This document shows positions 25,437-34,117 of a DNA stretch of 64,000 nt, one piece after another; positions within the stretch are counted from its first letter, which is position 1, and every line of letters begins with the position of its first letter. The notes beneath the pieces were generated by a model that did not search any database, was not told where the DNA came from, and saw only the letters and a program-made list of their open reading frames with translations. The stretch is from the NCBI RefSeq assembly GCF_030817275.1, contig NZ_JAUSZD010000002.1, forward strand, positions 1,116,001-1,180,000. Reading direction: 5' to 3'. This DNA is from Paenibacillus sp. V4I7. GTDB taxonomy: Bacteria > Bacillota > Bacilli > Paenibacillales > NBRC-103111. The position numbers were made by a program, and so were the translations under genes.

Positions 25437-26396
25437 ATGAATCAAACGGTATCACACACGAATACCGCAGGAGCCCGATCGATTCCTTTGGCGAAAACAA
25501 AAGCAAAGTACCTAAAACGAGCATTCCCGTTTTATTTGATGATCTTTCCGGGGCTGTTGTATTTCCTGATCTTTCGATACGGTCCGATGTTCGGTCTATT
25601 CATCGCATTCAAGGATTATTCACCGTTCCAAGGCGTATGGAAGAGTGAGTGGATCGGATTCGACCATTTCGTTCGATTATTCTCTGAGAGTGACTTCTTG
25701 CTCTTACTTAAAAACACATTAATTCTAAATCTTCTGGATATCGTAATTGCTTTCCCATTCCCGATTCTAATCGCAATTTTACTCAATGAAGTGAGATTTA
25801 AATACTTTAAAAACGCTATCCAAACCATTTTGTACGCGCCGCATTTTCTATCATGGGTCGTCATTGTAGGAATCACGATGTTATTCTTCCGAGCGCAAGA
25901 TGGCGGCGTAAACATGATGTTGGAAGCTTTGGGATATGACCGCATCAATTTGATGACGGATCAGCAATATTTTCGCTGGGTTTGGCTATTTCACAATATT
26001 TGGCAGGGAGCTGGTTGGGGCGCGATTATTTATTTAGCGTCAATCGCTTCTATCGATCCAGCATTGTATGAAGCAGCCAGGGTGGATGGAGCAAGCAGGC
26101 TTCGCCAAATCTGGCATATTACCTTGCCATCGCTGAAAACCGTTATTCTGATCATGCTTATTCTGCGGGTTGGAAATTTTATCGATGTTGGCTTCGAACA
26201 TATTTTCCTGCTGCAGAATCCAATGAACCTTCAAGTGTCGGACGTTTTTGAAACGTACGTATATCGCCAAGGACTTGTACAAGGCGATTTCAGTTATGCT
26301 ACCGCGATCGGCTTGTTTAAATCCTTCGTAGGACTCGTAATGGTCTTAGGTGCGAATAAAATCGCGAAGCGGTTCGGAGAGGAGGGGGTGTATTAA
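25437..26396 (+). CDS. LplB/YteP-type sugar ABC permease
   Basis: The 319-residue protein has six membrane helices and the ATPase-contacting EAA loop EAARVDGASRLRQIWHITLP. The start at 25437 follows GGAGGTAG. It is one half of the membrane channel. The other half overlaps its stop codon. As usual in this family no dedicated ATPase is encoded, and a shared MsmX-like ATPase elsewhere in the genome probably powers it. Confidence 0.9.
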   Translation: MNQTVSHTNTAGARSIPLAKTKAKYLKRAFPFYLMIFPGLLYFLIFRYGPMFGLFIAFKDYSPFQGVWKSEWIGFDHFVRLFSESDFLLLLKNTLILNLLDIVIAFPFPILIAILLNEVRFKYFKNAIQTILYAPHFLSWVVIVGITMLFFRAQDGGVNMMLEALGYDRINLMTDQQYFRWVWLFHNIWQGAGWGAIIYLASIASIDPALYEAARVDGASRLRQIWHITLPSLKTVILIMLILRVGNFIDVGFEHIFLLQNPMNLQVSDVFETYVYRQGLVQGDFSYATAIGLFKSFVGLVMVLGANKIAKRFGEEGVY

Positions 26397-27265
26397 TGGT
26401 GAAACGCATTTCGAAGGGCGACCTCGTTTTTACGTGTCTCCTATATGTTTTTCTTATCATCTTCACGATTTCGATTCTGTTTCCGCTACTGTACGTAATT
26501 ACGACTTCGTTCGCTCCAGTTCGAGATTACTACACGCGGGGCTTCTTTCTCCTCCCAAGCTCTTGGACATTGGAAGCCTATCAATACTTATTGAACAATC
26601 CCGGTTTTATTAGCGCGTTCAAGAGTTCAGTGATCATTACCGTTGTCGGAACGCTTATCAATATCACCCTTACTTCTTTGATGGCATACGGGTTATCGGA
26701 ATCTTGGATTAAGGGCAGGTCTGTCATTAACTTCTTAATCTTGTTTACGATGCTATTCTCCGGCGGCCTGATCCCGACTTATTTAATCGTGGACGGACTT
26801 GGACTCACCAACACCTATTGGGCGCTTTGGCTTCCAGCGGCAATCGCCCCTTTTAATGTGATCGTTATGCGCAGCTTCTTCGCGGCTCTTCCTAACGAAC
26901 TTAAGGAATCGGCGAGAATAGATGGCTGTGGGGAGTGGAGGATGTTCGCAACAATTATCCTGCCTTTGGCGAAGCCGGCGATCGCAACGTTTACCTTGTT
27001 TTATCTTGTTGGGAACTGGAATACTTATTTTTCGGCCGTTATCTATTTAAATGACGATTCAAAGTGGCCGCTTCAAGTATTCTTAAGACAAATGTTGATC
27101 CTTAATGATGAGAAAACCGGTCAATTGAACGAAGTATTATTTACTTACACCCCGGCTGCGCGTATGGCAGCAATTTTGATTACGGCACTGCCGTTACTCG
27201 TCATCTATCCGTTTCTTCAGAAGCATTTCAATAAGGGGATGTTCGTAGGTTCAGTTAAAGGATGA
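26396..27265 (+). CDS. YtcP/YcjP-type sugar ABC permease
   Basis: The 289-residue partner permease has the EAA loop ESARIDGCGEWRMFATIILPLAKP and the typical C-terminus QKHFNKGMFVGSVKG. Its ATG overlaps the last base of the LplB-type gene, so translation is coupled. Together they form the channel for the sugar bound by the lipoprotein at 23823. The gene appears intact and closes the operon. Confidence 0.9.
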   Translation: MVKRISKGDLVFTCLLYVFLIIFTISILFPLLYVITTSFAPVRDYYTRGFFLLPSSWTLEAYQYLLNNPGFISAFKSSVIITVVGTLINITLTSLMAYGLSESWIKGRSVINFLILFTMLFSGGLIPTYLIVDGLGLTNTYWALWLPAAIAPFNVIVMRSFFAALPNELKESARIDGCGEWRMFATIILPLAKPAIATFTLFYLVGNWNTYFSAVIYLNDDSKWPLQVFLRQMLILNDEKTGQLNEVLFTYTPAARMAAILITALPLLVIYPFLQKHFNKGMFVGSVKG

Positions 27266-27570
27266 CTGATTACGCAAGAGGCCTTGTCTCGGGAGAGGAG
27301 GAACGAGATGACGTCATGATCCAATACGCAGTACACGAGAATCACTGCTCGGAGTGGTCGGGGGCTTATTGCTTATTGCATCCGATTCGTACAGAACGGC
27401 GGCATAACAGAGCTCCACATTGCTGCGGGCGATGATCTTGCCCTCGTCTACGGTAAAACTGATATTAATCAAGATCGCAAATAAGTCATGAAAATGCTTA
27501 GATCTATAAGCTTTTCCTGATAAATATTTTTCGATGAATAATATTTATCTATAAACCGTATTAAGGCTGA
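27266..27570. other. Intergenic stretch with a short coding remnant
   Basis: At about 27358-27486 an open stretch (GGITELHIAAGDDLALVYGK) ends in a stop and looks like the tail of an enzyme gene, but the family is not recognisable. The rest up to the repeat at 27578 is AT-rich and shows nothing else. Confidence 0.35.
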
Positions 27571-27577
27571 AATTTTT

Positions 27578-27708
27578 TCTAACGAATTCTGCAACAAACA
27601 GTTATTTTCGCCGAGTCGAACTTTAAATCTAATCAATTCTGAAACAACAGAAACGGAGCCACGCGAGTTTGCGGGCTCCGTTTTATAATTATTTATGAAA
27701 CATCACAT
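27578..27708. repeat. Dispersed repeat copy 3, candidate Tn7-like left end
   Basis: Units begin at 27578, 27628 and 27684 (50 and 56 bp apart). The hairpin AACGGAGC...GCTCCGTT is kept, and the end is ACATCACA at 27708, followed by a run mostly of T. It is more diverged than copies 1 and 2. Confidence 0.6.
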
Positions 27709-27817
27709 TTTTTTTTTTTATTTTTTTTATTTTTCATGTTTTTTTGCCACTATTACTACAATTACAAAGAGAACACTATTATTTCAAATTCACGCCGGTT
27801 TCAAATCATGACTATTG

Positions 27818-27984
27818 TCATTTGCATCCTGTTTTCCCTCCGTATATTCCCTGTAGAATATCGGCTACAAAATATTCGAATTCGTAAGGATTGTTCTTTA
27901 TAAAGTTGCTAGTGAGGTCTGTTTGTTTAATTCGTCTTCTTTTTTAAATCGATAATACAAACCCATTGCAATTGTTTTATACAT
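27818..27984 (-). pseudogene. Frameshifted N-terminal remnant of an Mrr-like restriction endonuclease
   Basis: On the minus strand one frame reads AMGLYYRFKKEDELNKQT. After a shift, DLTSNFIKNNPYEFEYFVAD and ILQGIYGGKTG follow, then a stop. A basic membrane-proximal stretch followed by N-P-x-E-F-E-x-x-V-A-D-x-L is how Mrr/NERD-type nuclease domains begin. The catalytic part is absent. Confidence 0.4.
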
Positions 27985-28069
27985 TTGGTTATTCGTATTA
28001 AGTAATTTAGTGGAAAGTGGGCGGAGCTGCAAGCTATGCAAGGCATAAACTTGGATCGATTCAGATCAT

Positions 28070-28106
28070 GAAAAAGCAGATGGGATACACCTCATCTGCT
28101 TTTTTA
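28070..28106. terminator. Terminator at the 3' end of the AraC gene
   Basis: AAAAAGCAGATG and CATCTGCTTTTTT pair around GGATACACCT. The A-run on one side and T-run on the other make it usable from both directions. Confidence 0.75.
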
Positions 28107-29006
28107 ATAATATTCATTTCGGAATTGTTTTCGGCTTTCTAATACTTTTCTTCGGTATAAGCCTGGGGTAACGCCAGTAAACTTCTTAAATAACTTATGA
28201 AAATAAGGTAAACTCTCATAACCGCAATTGTGGGCGATCGTATCAATACCTAAGTTGGTAGTTAAAAGCAGCTCCTTTGCAGTTGAAATTCGCTTGGCAT
28301 TCACATAGTCAGTGATATTCATCCCGGTTAATTGTTTAAACGCTCTAGATAAATGAGCGGCTGATACTGAAGAGTGCTTAGCCAAATACGAAAGTCCAGC
28401 GATTTGGTCAGTGTGAAACTGATCTAAGTGTTGAAGTATGTTTAGTAACCAGGAGGGACAGACATCGGACGCGGCCAGTTGATGATGGGATTCTTTTAAT
28501 ATCAAACGATTTATGATGATCAAAAGGCTATTTAAATTCAGTTGAACAGCGTATCTAAAACCAGCTTCGTGTTGTTCCAATTCTTCATGCATTTGTTTGA
28601 GTTTTTCTTCAAACAGAGGGCGTATGGTTGCTGGGACAACAAGCTTATAGCTCTTATATTTTCGGGCTCGGTCAAAAACTTGCATATTCGTAAACGAATC
28701 AGCTGATGAATAATGTCCGATCAGTTGCGGATCGAAAAAGATAGCAGTGGCCGTAATAGGAGATTCAGAATCTGGCAATGCCTGATGGATGGTATTGCCA
28801 GGAATGATGAAGAGGTCTCCTTCATTCATCTCATAGAGCATTTGATTTAAGAAAAACGTACCTTTTCCACTATAAACATAAACTAATTCAAAGCGATCAT
28901 GAAGATGCTCTGGTAGTTCACGGTTCGGTGTCTTTTTGTCCTTAAATACAATGTCAAATGGCAAGAGGGGGTCGTTAATAAAGTTTTTTATTAGCGGTTT
29001 TTGCAT
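28104..29006 (-). CDS. AraC family regulator with N-terminal cupin sensor
   Basis: The 300-residue protein has a cupin-like sugar sensor (LPEHLHDRFELVYVYSGKG, GDLFIIPGNTIHQ) and a C-terminal AraC double HTH (GLSYLAKHSSVSAAHLSRAFKQLTG and IDTIAHNCGYESLPYFHKLFKKFTG). Such one-component regulators switch on sugar catabolic genes when the sugar binds the cupin. It faces away from the UxaA-type dehydratase gene, with 380 bp between, so it is a good candidate regulator of the dehydratase and aldo/keto reductase pair. Confidence 0.9.
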   Translation of the reverse strand: MQKPLIKNFINDPLLPFDIVFKDKKTPNRELPEHLHDRFELVYVYSGKGTFFLNQMLYEMNEGDLFIIPGNTIHQALPDSESPITATAIFFDPQLIGHYSSADSFTNMQVFDRARKYKSYKLVVPATIRPLFEEKLKQMHEELEQHEAGFRYAVQLNLNSLLIIINRLILKESHHQLAASDVCPSWLLNILQHLDQFHTDQIAGLSYLAKHSSVSAAHLSRAFKQLTGMNITDYVNAKRISTAKELLLTTNLGIDTIAHNCGYESLPYFHKLFKKFTGVTPGLYRRKVLESRKQFRNEYY

Positions 29007-29154
29007 TTTCCGAACCTCCCTAGATCATCTCACTTCATTAATTTGTCTTATTTATAGAATATCAAAATAGAGTATGTTTTTGCAAAGGTAAAGAATTAAC
29101 AAATGCCGTAATCCTGGTACAATAATAGGTGTGCGCACCGAAGTCAAGGAGGCT

Positions 29155-29336
29155 ATGCATGCTAAAAAATTGATGCCATTAAATTTTTGGAGTATGCAGC
29201 GGAAAGATTATGGATGGATTACACCGAAGTTGACGGAGGTACTGAGACTTTTTGCCTGCAAGCTCATCAACTGGACGGGGATATTGTTATCTATACAGCA
29301 CTAACTTTGAAAGAAACTCAAATTATTCTATTATAG
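29155..29336 (+). pseudogene. Small frameshifted open frame
   Basis: AAGGAGG and ATG at 29155 open a short frame. The better protein sequence, IKFLEYAAERLWMDYTEVDG then TETFCLQAHQLDGDIVIYTA, lies in a second frame that ends at 29336. A single shift in the AAAAAATTG stretch near 29165 would join them into about 60 residues. I do not recognise the protein. It sits in the promoter region of the dehydratase gene. Confidence 0.3.
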
Positions 29337-29390
29337 GCTGACGTAGTATTTGTGTTGTTCGGAAAATCTCATCAAAGGAGCCAGTCATCG

Positions 29391-32093
29391 ATGGACGTCG
29401 TTTACCAATTTGAAGAAGTAGCGAGACTTCCCTTGCCCGGGGATAACTGCGCCGTTGCGATTCAGCAATTGAACTCCGGTACCACCATTCAGTATGAAGG
29501 CCAAATCCTCACCTTGGATTACACGGTTATGGAAGGCCATCGATTTGCGGTGAAAGCGATTGCTCCTGGTAAAGATCTGCTTTCGTGGCATTTGCCATTC
29601 GGCGTGGCGATTCAGCCGATTCAGCCCGGCCACTATGTGATCAACGAAACAGTACGGGAAGCGCTCAGTGTGCGCCAACTGACATTCGCGGTGCCGGCGG
29701 AGCCCAATTTCGCGGATCAAGTTTCTCCTTTTATCTTTGACGAGGAGAACTTCCGGCCGGCTCAGGCATCGCCAGCTTATACGGATACCCGAACTTTCAT
29801 GGGATATCGCCGCCATAAAGATCGCGGGGTTGGCACCCGGAACTACATCGTACTGCTCGGCACCACCTCGCATACGGGGAGCTACGTGAATGAGCTTGCC
29901 ACTCGTCTGCAAGGCGAATGGAAGAAAGATTCGAATATAGACGGGATCGTTCCCGTCGCTCACACGGAGGGCGGCACAGAAAAGCCGAATAATGTGGAAT
30001 TACTGCTGCGGACGCTCGCAGGTTTCATGGTCAACCCGAACGTCGGAGCGGTATTGGTTGTCGATTATGGTAATGAATCGGTCACGAACAAGATGGTGGA
30101 GGCTTATGCACGTGAGCATAGCTATCCGATCGATGAAGTCCTGCATAAGTTCGTGTCGCTCACAGGCAGCTTCGAAGAGGAGCTGGTTAATGGTGAAGCT
30201 TTAGTACGCGAATGGCTATCAACGGTCAACACGATGCAGCGAACGCCTGAATCCATCCGCCACTTGCGAATCGGCTTGCAGTGCGGCGGTTCGGACGCAT
30301 TTTCCGGGGTATCCGCGAATCCGCTTCTCGGATGGGTTTCGGAACAATTGGTGCGTTACGGGGGTGCGGCTAGTCTAGCTGAAACGGATGAGTTGATTGG
30401 CGCGGAGCCCTATGTCCTCTCGAAAGTACGCAACGTTGAAACCGCTCGCAAATTTCTGGAACTTGTGAACCGATTTAAGGAGCGCACGTCTTGGCACGGC
30501 ACCAGTGCGGAAGGTAACCCGTCAGGTGGCAACATGTATCGCGGCTTGTACAACATCTATCTTAAATCTATAGGCGCCGCTATGAAGAAAGACCCGACAA
30601 CGCGGATCGATTATGCAACTGAGTACGGGGAACTCATGAAGGATGGCGGTTACTATTTCATGGATAGCCCTGGCAATGACCTGGAGAGCATCGCCGGACA
30701 GGTAGCCGCAGGCTGCAACATGATTTTCTTTACAACGGGAAACGGTTCGATCACTAACTTTCCATATGTGCCTACGGTCAAGGCGGTCACGACAACTCGC
30801 CGCTTCCAATTGCTTTCGAACGATATGGACGTGAACGCGGGGCAGTATCTGGAAGGCAAGTCGATGGATGAGCTGGGCCAAGAGGTATTCGAGTTGGCGC
30901 TCCAAATTGCCTCTGGTCAGCGAAGCGTCGGCGAGAAGGCGGGCCATGCCCAAGTACAAATTTGGCGCAACTGGCAGCAGAACGATGCGAGTCAACTTGA
31001 GATGCTGCTTCACACTCCTGTACCGACGGGAGCTCCGATAGACATTCAAGATGATGCTATAACCATGGCTAACCCGATCCAATTTTCCTTTACTCGACAT
31101 CGCAATCGGCAGTCTAGTGACAATATTGGCTTGATCGTGCCGACCAGTCTTTGTGCTGGACAGGTAGCGGGCATGATCACAAAGCGCCTGAACGAGAAAG
31201 GAGCAGGGCAGCCTGAGCTCTCGCGCTTCGTAACATTGGCGCACACGGAAGGCTGCGGCACCTCAGGGGGGCCAGCTGAATCTCTATTTGCCCGCACGAT
31301 GATCGGCTATATTACGCATCCGATGGTGGAGCATTGTTTGCTGCTGGAGCATGGCTGCGAGAAAACGCATAATGACTACATGCGCCATCAGATGGATGTG
31401 ATGGGCGTCGATGCGAGCCGTCTTGGATATGCCAGCATTCAGCTCGACGGCGGAATTGCCAAGGTCAGCGAGAAGGTAGAGGCCTGGTTCGCCGATCGAT
31501 TGATTGATGCCGATACTGCGGAGAAGGTGACGGTCGGTTTGGAAGGGCTGCGCATCGGGATCGTAAGCGTTGGTGCCATTAACAAAGATGCCGGCGAGCA
31601 GCTGGGACTACTAACCAAGCTCATTGTCGGGTCCGGAGGCTTGGTCGTCGTTCCCGAGAACAGCGGATTGCTAACCGAGGATGCATTCAGTCAGCATCTA
31701 TTTAGCGCGTATCAAGTCGGGCCGTCTATCGCCTATGGGGAACATGTCCGCCGAAACGGCTTCCACATTATGGATACGCCAACAAAGCATGGGGTGGAGA
31801 CAATCACAGGACTCGCCGCCACAGGGGTAGAATTAATAATTGCATGGATCGGTGAACGTCCGATGCAGACGCATCCTTTCGTTCCAATGCTGCAAGTGAC
31901 GTCGGAACAGGCCGTGCTGCATAATCATAAGCAAGATATTGATTTGGAACTCGAGGGTAACCCGAGCTTATGGGTGAATCATATTCTCGAGCGCAGCAAA
32001 GAAATCTTAGAACATACTTATGTACCGCGTCTCTATCAGCAAGGTAATATCGATTTTCAAATGACACGGGGTTTTTTAGGCGTGTCGTTATAA
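29391..32093 (+). CDS. Double-length UxaA/GarD family sugar acid dehydratase
   Basis: UxaA/GarD enzymes dehydrate hexonic or hexaric acids such as altronate and galactarate. This 900-residue protein is nearly twice the usual length. A SAF-like N-terminal domain (1-100) leads into the first catalytic-type region (GYRRHKDRGVGTRNYIVLLG, HTEGGTEKPNN, CGGSDAFSGVSANPLLG). A second region repeats the motifs (IGLIVPTSLCAGQVAGM, LAHTEGCGTSGGPAES, LLEHGCEKTHND). Start 29391 has AAAGGAG upstream. An in-frame ATG at 29352 lacks one. The aldo/keto reductase 32 bases downstream suggests a pathway that oxidises a sugar and then dehydrates the acid. The exact substrate is not determined. Confidence 0.85.
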   Translation: MDVVYQFEEVARLPLPGDNCAVAIQQLNSGTTIQYEGQILTLDYTVMEGHRFAVKAIAPGKDLLSWHLPFGVAIQPIQPGHYVINETVREALSVRQLTFAVPAEPNFADQVSPFIFDEENFRPAQASPAYTDTRTFMGYRRHKDRGVGTRNYIVLLGTTSHTGSYVNELATRLQGEWKKDSNIDGIVPVAHTEGGTEKPNNVELLLRTLAGFMVNPNVGAVLVVDYGNESVTNKMVEAYAREHSYPIDEVLHKFVSLTGSFEEELVNGEALVREWLSTVNTMQRTPESIRHLRIGLQCGGSDAFSGVSANPLLGWVSEQLVRYGGAASLAETDELIGAEPYVLSKVRNVETARKFLELVNRFKERTSWHGTSAEGNPSGGNMYRGLYNIYLKSIGAAMKKDPTTRIDYATEYGELMKDGGYYFMDSPGNDLESIAGQVAAGCNMIFFTTGNGSITNFPYVPTVKAVTTTRRFQLLSNDMDVNAGQYLEGKSMDELGQEVFELALQIASGQRSVGEKAGHAQVQIWRNWQQNDASQLEMLLHTPVPTGAPIDIQDDAITMANPIQFSFTRHRNRQSSDNIGLIVPTSLCAGQVAGMITKRLNEKGAGQPELSRFVTLAHTEGCGTSGGPAESLFARTMIGYITHPMVEHCLLLEHGCEKTHNDYMRHQMDVMGVDASRLGYASIQLDGGIAKVSEKVEAWFADRLIDADTAEKVTVGLEGLRIGIVSVGAINKDAGEQLGLLTKLIVGSGGLVVVPENSGLLTEDAFSQHLFSAYQVGPSIAYGEHVRRNGFHIMDTPTKHGVETITGLAATGVELIIAWIGERPMQTHPFVPMLQVTSEQAVLHNHKQDIDLELEGNPSLWVNHILERSKEILEHTYVPRLYQQGNIDFQMTRGFLGVSL

Positions 32094-32125
32094 GGCAGAC
32101 AGTAACAGAAAGGGAGGAACACTCC

Positions 32126-33082
32126 ATGACGAACGCATTATTATCCAAACGACCGTTTGGTCGTACCGGCCTCTTCATATCGCCGCTATGTATTGGAGCC
32201 GCTCCGCTCGGGGATATGCCGGAAACCTTTCAATATAGCACGTCGGAGGAACAAGCTTTGGTAACGCTGCGTACCGCTTTCGAAAGCCCGATCAACTTTA
32301 TAGATACGGCTGCAGCATACGGCGAAGGTGAGAGTGAACGGCGGATTGGCAAGGCTATTCGAGCGAATGGTGGCCTTCCGGCTGGGTACGTGTTGGCTAC
32401 CAAAGCCGACCGCGACTTCAAGACCGGCGACTTCAGCGGTGAACAGATCAAACGTTCCATAGAAGGAAGTCTCGAACGATTAGGACTTGATCGTCTGCAA
32501 TACGTTTACATCCACGATCCTGAACATACCACCTTCGAAAATGTTATGGGAACCGGTGGACCTTTAGAAGTACTTCATAAGTTTCAAAAGCAAGGCGTCA
32601 TCGAACACATCGGCATATCCGGCGGACCGATCGATATGCTCATTCGTTATGTCGAAACGGGAGCGTTCAGCGCTGTAGAAACCCACAATCGATATACGCT
32701 GCTCAATCGAGCTGCTGAACCATTGCTTGATGTCGCTAGTCGCATGGGCGTCGCCGTCATTAACGCTGCTCCTTATGGCAGCGGCATATTAGCTAAAGGT
32801 CCGGAAGCATACGCTCGGTATGCCTATAGCGATGCTTCGCCAATCATAGTGGAACGAGCACGTATGTTTGCCAAAGTTTGCCAGGAATACGATGTGCCAC
32901 TAGCCGCCGCAGCGCTTCAATTTTCACTTCGCGACCCGCGGATCGCCAGCACGGTCGTCGGCATGAGTAAACCGGAACGGGTAGCCCAGACATTGGAGCT
33001 CGCGAATTACCCGATTGCCGCTGAACTATGGCCGGCGCTTGATGAATTTGGCTATGATACGGAAGATCCCGAAGGGAATTGA
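32126..33082 (+). CDS. Aldo/keto reductase, aldose 1-dehydrogenase-like
   Basis: A 318-residue protein with the AKR tetrad in NFIDTAAAYGEGESE, VLATKADRD and YVYIHDPEH. The sequence matches the D-threo-aldose (L-fucose/D-arabinose) dehydrogenase branch, which oxidises aldoses to lactones. GGGAGGAA precedes the ATG. It shares an operon with the UxaA-type dehydratase, which could act on the resulting aldonic acid after lactone opening. A terminator follows at 33168. Confidence 0.88.
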   Translation: MTNALLSKRPFGRTGLFISPLCIGAAPLGDMPETFQYSTSEEQALVTLRTAFESPINFIDTAAAYGEGESERRIGKAIRANGGLPAGYVLATKADRDFKTGDFSGEQIKRSIEGSLERLGLDRLQYVYIHDPEHTTFENVMGTGGPLEVLHKFQKQGVIEHIGISGGPIDMLIRYVETGAFSAVETHNRYTLLNRAAEPLLDVASRMGVAVINAAPYGSGILAKGPEAYARYAYSDASPIIVERARMFAKVCQEYDVPLAAAALQFSLRDPRIASTVVGMSKPERVAQTLELANYPIAAELWPALDEFGYDTEDPEGN

Positions 33083-33167
33083 TTTGCTTAGTGGTAGGGG
33101 AAATCATGGTCATCTAGATCGATTCGTGACCGAGCTGCTCGGGTGATTCATTGAATTGGAACAATAA

Positions 33168-33206
33168 TCTCGTCCCTAAGAGAATGTCTTTGGGGCGGGA
33201 TTTTTT
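33168..33206 (+). terminator. Terminator after the dehydratase/reductase operon
   Basis: CTCGTCCCTAAGA and TCTTTGGGGCGGG pair with few mismatches, followed by ATTTTTT. Confidence 0.75.
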
Positions 33207-33388
33207 AATTACTTCAAAAAGATGATTTATAATGGGATTTACTTAACTGGGACGCAGCGATACCCGGACTGTCCACAAAAAAAATGATGCAATTCCCACC
33301 ATATGCCCCTTCTCAAGACAAGGGGGTTTGTGTTAAACTCAACATGTCTGATAACCTGATAAGTTAACGAAAGAAAGTGGGGCTTCTC

Positions 33389-34117
33389 ATGAAGGTTTCC
33401 TTATTTATTACGTGTCTAAGTGATGCATTATATCCCAAGGTCGGCGAAGCGATTGCAAGACTACTCGGGCATTATGGAGTTCTGCTAGAATTACCGACTG
33501 TACAAACCTGCTGCGGTCAGCCTGCATACAACAGCGGCTACTGGGATGAGGCGCGAACAACAGCGAAGACGCTACTTACCGCATTTGAAGATAGCGATTT
33601 TGTGATTTCGCCTTCGGGCTCTTGCACGTTTATGATTCATCACTACGCGAATCTATTTAAGGATGAGCCGGAGTGGCTGGAGAAGGCCATACAGCTTCAG
33701 AATAAGACCTATGAATTCACACAGTTCCTTGTAAGTGTTCTTAATATCACGGACTTGGGTGCTGTTTTCCCACATAAAGTGACGTACCACCCTTCCTGTC
33801 ACGGAAGCAGGCTGCTAGGCGTCAAGAAGGAGCCGCTCGCCCTTTTGCAAAGTGTAAAAGATCTGGAGCTGGTGCCGCTGCCTTTCGCCTATGATTGCTG
33901 TGGATTTGGAGGAACGTTCTCGGTGAAAATGGCCGATATTTCCGGGGCAATGGTGCAGGAGAAAGTTGATCATGTGAAGGAAACCGAGGCCGAGGTGCTG
34001 GTCGGACTGGACTTGGCTTGCCTGATGAATATTGCGGGAAATTTGCGCTATCGAAACGAGCCGGTGCGAGTTATGCATCTAGCTGAGCTGCTGTATGAAG
34101 GGATGAAGCGCGCATGA
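33389..34117 (+). CDS. lutA: LutA, cysteine-rich Fe-S subunit of L-lactate oxidation
   Basis: The 242-residue protein holds two CCG domains (CCGQPAYNSGYW and CCGFGGTFSVKMADIS) that bind an Fe-S cluster in the LutABC complex converting L-lactate to pyruvate. ATG 33389 follows a G-rich ribosome binding site. An in-frame ATG at 33377 is less well placed. The stop overlaps lutB (ATGA). Upstream, TGTCTGATAACCTGATAAG at about 33345-33363 is imperfectly symmetric and may be the LutR operator. Length and order agree with the Bacillus subtilis lutABC operon. Confidence 0.92.
   Translation: MKVSLFITCLSDALYPKVGEAIARLLGHYGVLLELPTVQTCCGQPAYNSGYWDEARTTAKTLLTAFEDSDFVISPSGSCTFMIHHYANLFKDEPEWLEKAIQLQNKTYEFTQFLVSVLNITDLGAVFPHKVTYHPSCHGSRLLGVKKEPLALLQSVKDLELVPLPFAYDCCGFGGTFSVKMADISGAMVQEKVDHVKETEAEVLVGLDLACLMNIAGNLRYRNEPVRVMHLAELLYEGMKRA

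Noticed and set aside
30522-31244. A 240-codon open frame opposite the UxaA-type gene
   Set aside because: It is antisense to a well-conserved coding region, has no ribosome binding site and no recognisable domain.
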